The translations under genes and the position numbers were made by a program. 64,000 nt of DNA from Neodontobutis hainanensis (lineage: Eukaryota > Chordata > Actinopteri > Gobiiformes > Odontobutidae). Position 1 is the first letter of the stretch. Each line of letters starts with the position of its first letter. The notes under the pieces are model-generated. The model was not told where the DNA came from, ran no database searches, and saw only the letters and a list, made by a program, of their open reading frames with translations. The stretch lies in NCBI GenBank assembly GCA_024349245.1, contig JALDNG010000004.1:4292501-4356500 (forward strand), given 5' to 3'. Positions 63,140 through 64,000 of this stretch are shown here, piece by piece.

Positions 63140-64000
63140 TCACGCCTCGTGCCTAATTCTTGATCTGGCCATGTGAAGCTTCTCGCAGAAGATTAGGATT
63201 CAGTCTGGGCTTCTGACAGCACACACACGACTCCCTGGATAGTGGCCCTGTAGCACTGAAATACTGCTGCATCAATGAGGCTCGAGGCTGCTGGAGATAA
63301 ATACTGCTTATTGATAAATGATTGCACTGATCAGCAAGAGCCAAGATAATATTTGGACAGATATTGGCTGATATTAACCCTAATAAAATATTACATAAAT
63401 TACTTGATTTTTAAACCATGTGTTGAAGAGTGTTTATCACATATATTCAAATTATATTTACATTAAAAATATGAAAACCAATACACTTTTACTTCTGGTT
63501 TTACATAAATGTAGTTCCATCTACATAACTGCTCTAAACGTAATAATTGTTGCTTTGCTGTGCTTCCCAACAATAGATTTGAACAACTAACAGAAAATAT
63601 GATTCATATATTTATCACATTAATTTGAAGTATAGTGGAGAATACACTGCATAGAAAAAGTTAAATATATATTAGAGCCCTTCTATCTTAAGGCAGGTAA
63701 AGAGTTAAGAAAATGTCAGATTATTTTTTGAGAAGATAAATCATTTTACACTAGCACTTTCTTTTTTGCACTATTCCTGCCAGCCAAACAAAAGAACAAG
63801 TATCCACACATACCAAACCTCCACTATCATCATCTCAGAAATAAATGATGAATCAGACTCCCCTCTCGTGTGTGTACTGTAGCTTTCATCTGATTTCATG
63901 TGGATTTCATCATTTATTGTCTGGCTCGGCTGTTGCTTTCCTCCACTCCGCATTGTATCAAACCAGATTCCAGCAGTATAGGCTATAGCCCGACACTACG

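Larger units (their letters stand above)
56267..64000 (-). other. zfpm2: zfpm2 intron 1 (partial, at least 7.7 kb)
   Basis: This stretch lies upstream of exon 2 on the minus strand. I looked for the short first exon (reverse complement of sequence coding MSRRKQ...QIKR) and found no match, so it is taken as intron 1; the real exon 1 should be to the right. It holds a strong G-quadruplex motif on the minus strand at 63101-63139, a small inverted repeat at 57650-57679, an 11-bp tandem duplication at 59489-59510 and candidate regulatory blocks at 57600-57740, 59120-59350 and 62530-63060. Confidence 0.7.

Noticed and set aside
56267..64000. Search for exon 1 (MSRRKQ...QIKR) on the minus strand
   Set aside because: No segment with the reverse complement of this motif followed by a GT donor was seen. 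The few gacat occurrences read into unrelated codons (for example M S G A P near 57487). Exon 1 is assumed to be outside, though a diverged one could be missed by eye.
1..64000. Retroviral or LINE coding remnants, CRISPR-like arrays, bacterial operons
   Set aside because: No reverse transcriptase, integrase, gag-like or other mobile-element protein was recognisable in the reading frames, and there are no regularly spaced direct repeats. All evidence points to ordinary vertebrate intron sequence.

Overview
The window is a piece of vertebrate nuclear DNA, most likely from a teleost fish. It is AT-rich, has no long open reading frames, and carries only four short, well-formed exons separated by introns of about 7 to more than 18 kb. 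All four exons lie on the minus strand and join in frame with matching splice phases. Their conceptual product is the N-terminal part of ZFPM2 (FOG2, Friend of GATA 2), the multi-zinc-finger cofactor of GATA4/5/6. The teleost guess rests on introns much shorter than those of the several-hundred-kb mammalian gene and on a degenerate SINE head. I cannot name the species or tell zfpm2a from zfpm2b.

Layout, in transcription order from right to left: intron 1 (56267 to at least 64000); exon 2 (56266-56108, acidic N-terminal region); intron 2; exon 3 (49286-49188, acidic linker ending DEWDGP); intron 3; exon 4 (34757-34633, start of the PR/SET-like region); intron 4; exon 5 (18381-18270, continuation of that region); intron 5 (18269 to at least 1). 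Exon 1, which carries the NuRD-binding repression motif in known FOG proteins, and exons 6-8, which carry the zinc fingers, were not found and probably lie outside. The four exons give 495 nt, or 165 codons.

The rest is intronic. ZFPM2 is a developmental regulator of heart, gonad and diaphragm, and such genes are typically rich in conserved non-coding elements. Several stretches have that look: sustained non-repetitive sequence dense in TAAT-type homeodomain cores, with occasional TCF/LEF, SOX or GATA cores (best around 660-1060, 12540-12830, 21420-21910, 23320-23560, 30190-30780, 33760-34040, 44880-45060, 51180-51380, 52700-52960, 57600-57740 and 62530-63060). These are judgements from one sequence, without alignment.

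Mobile and structural features include a foldback (MITE-like) element with a perfect 30-bp inverted repeat near 39.4 kb, a tRNA-derived SINE head near 16.9 kb, a strong G-quadruplex motif on the gene's sense strand at 63.1 kb, two G-rich clusters on the other strand, and a poly(C)/poly(A) tract at 9.9 kb. I saw no second protein-coding gene, viral element, CRISPR array or functional RNA gene.
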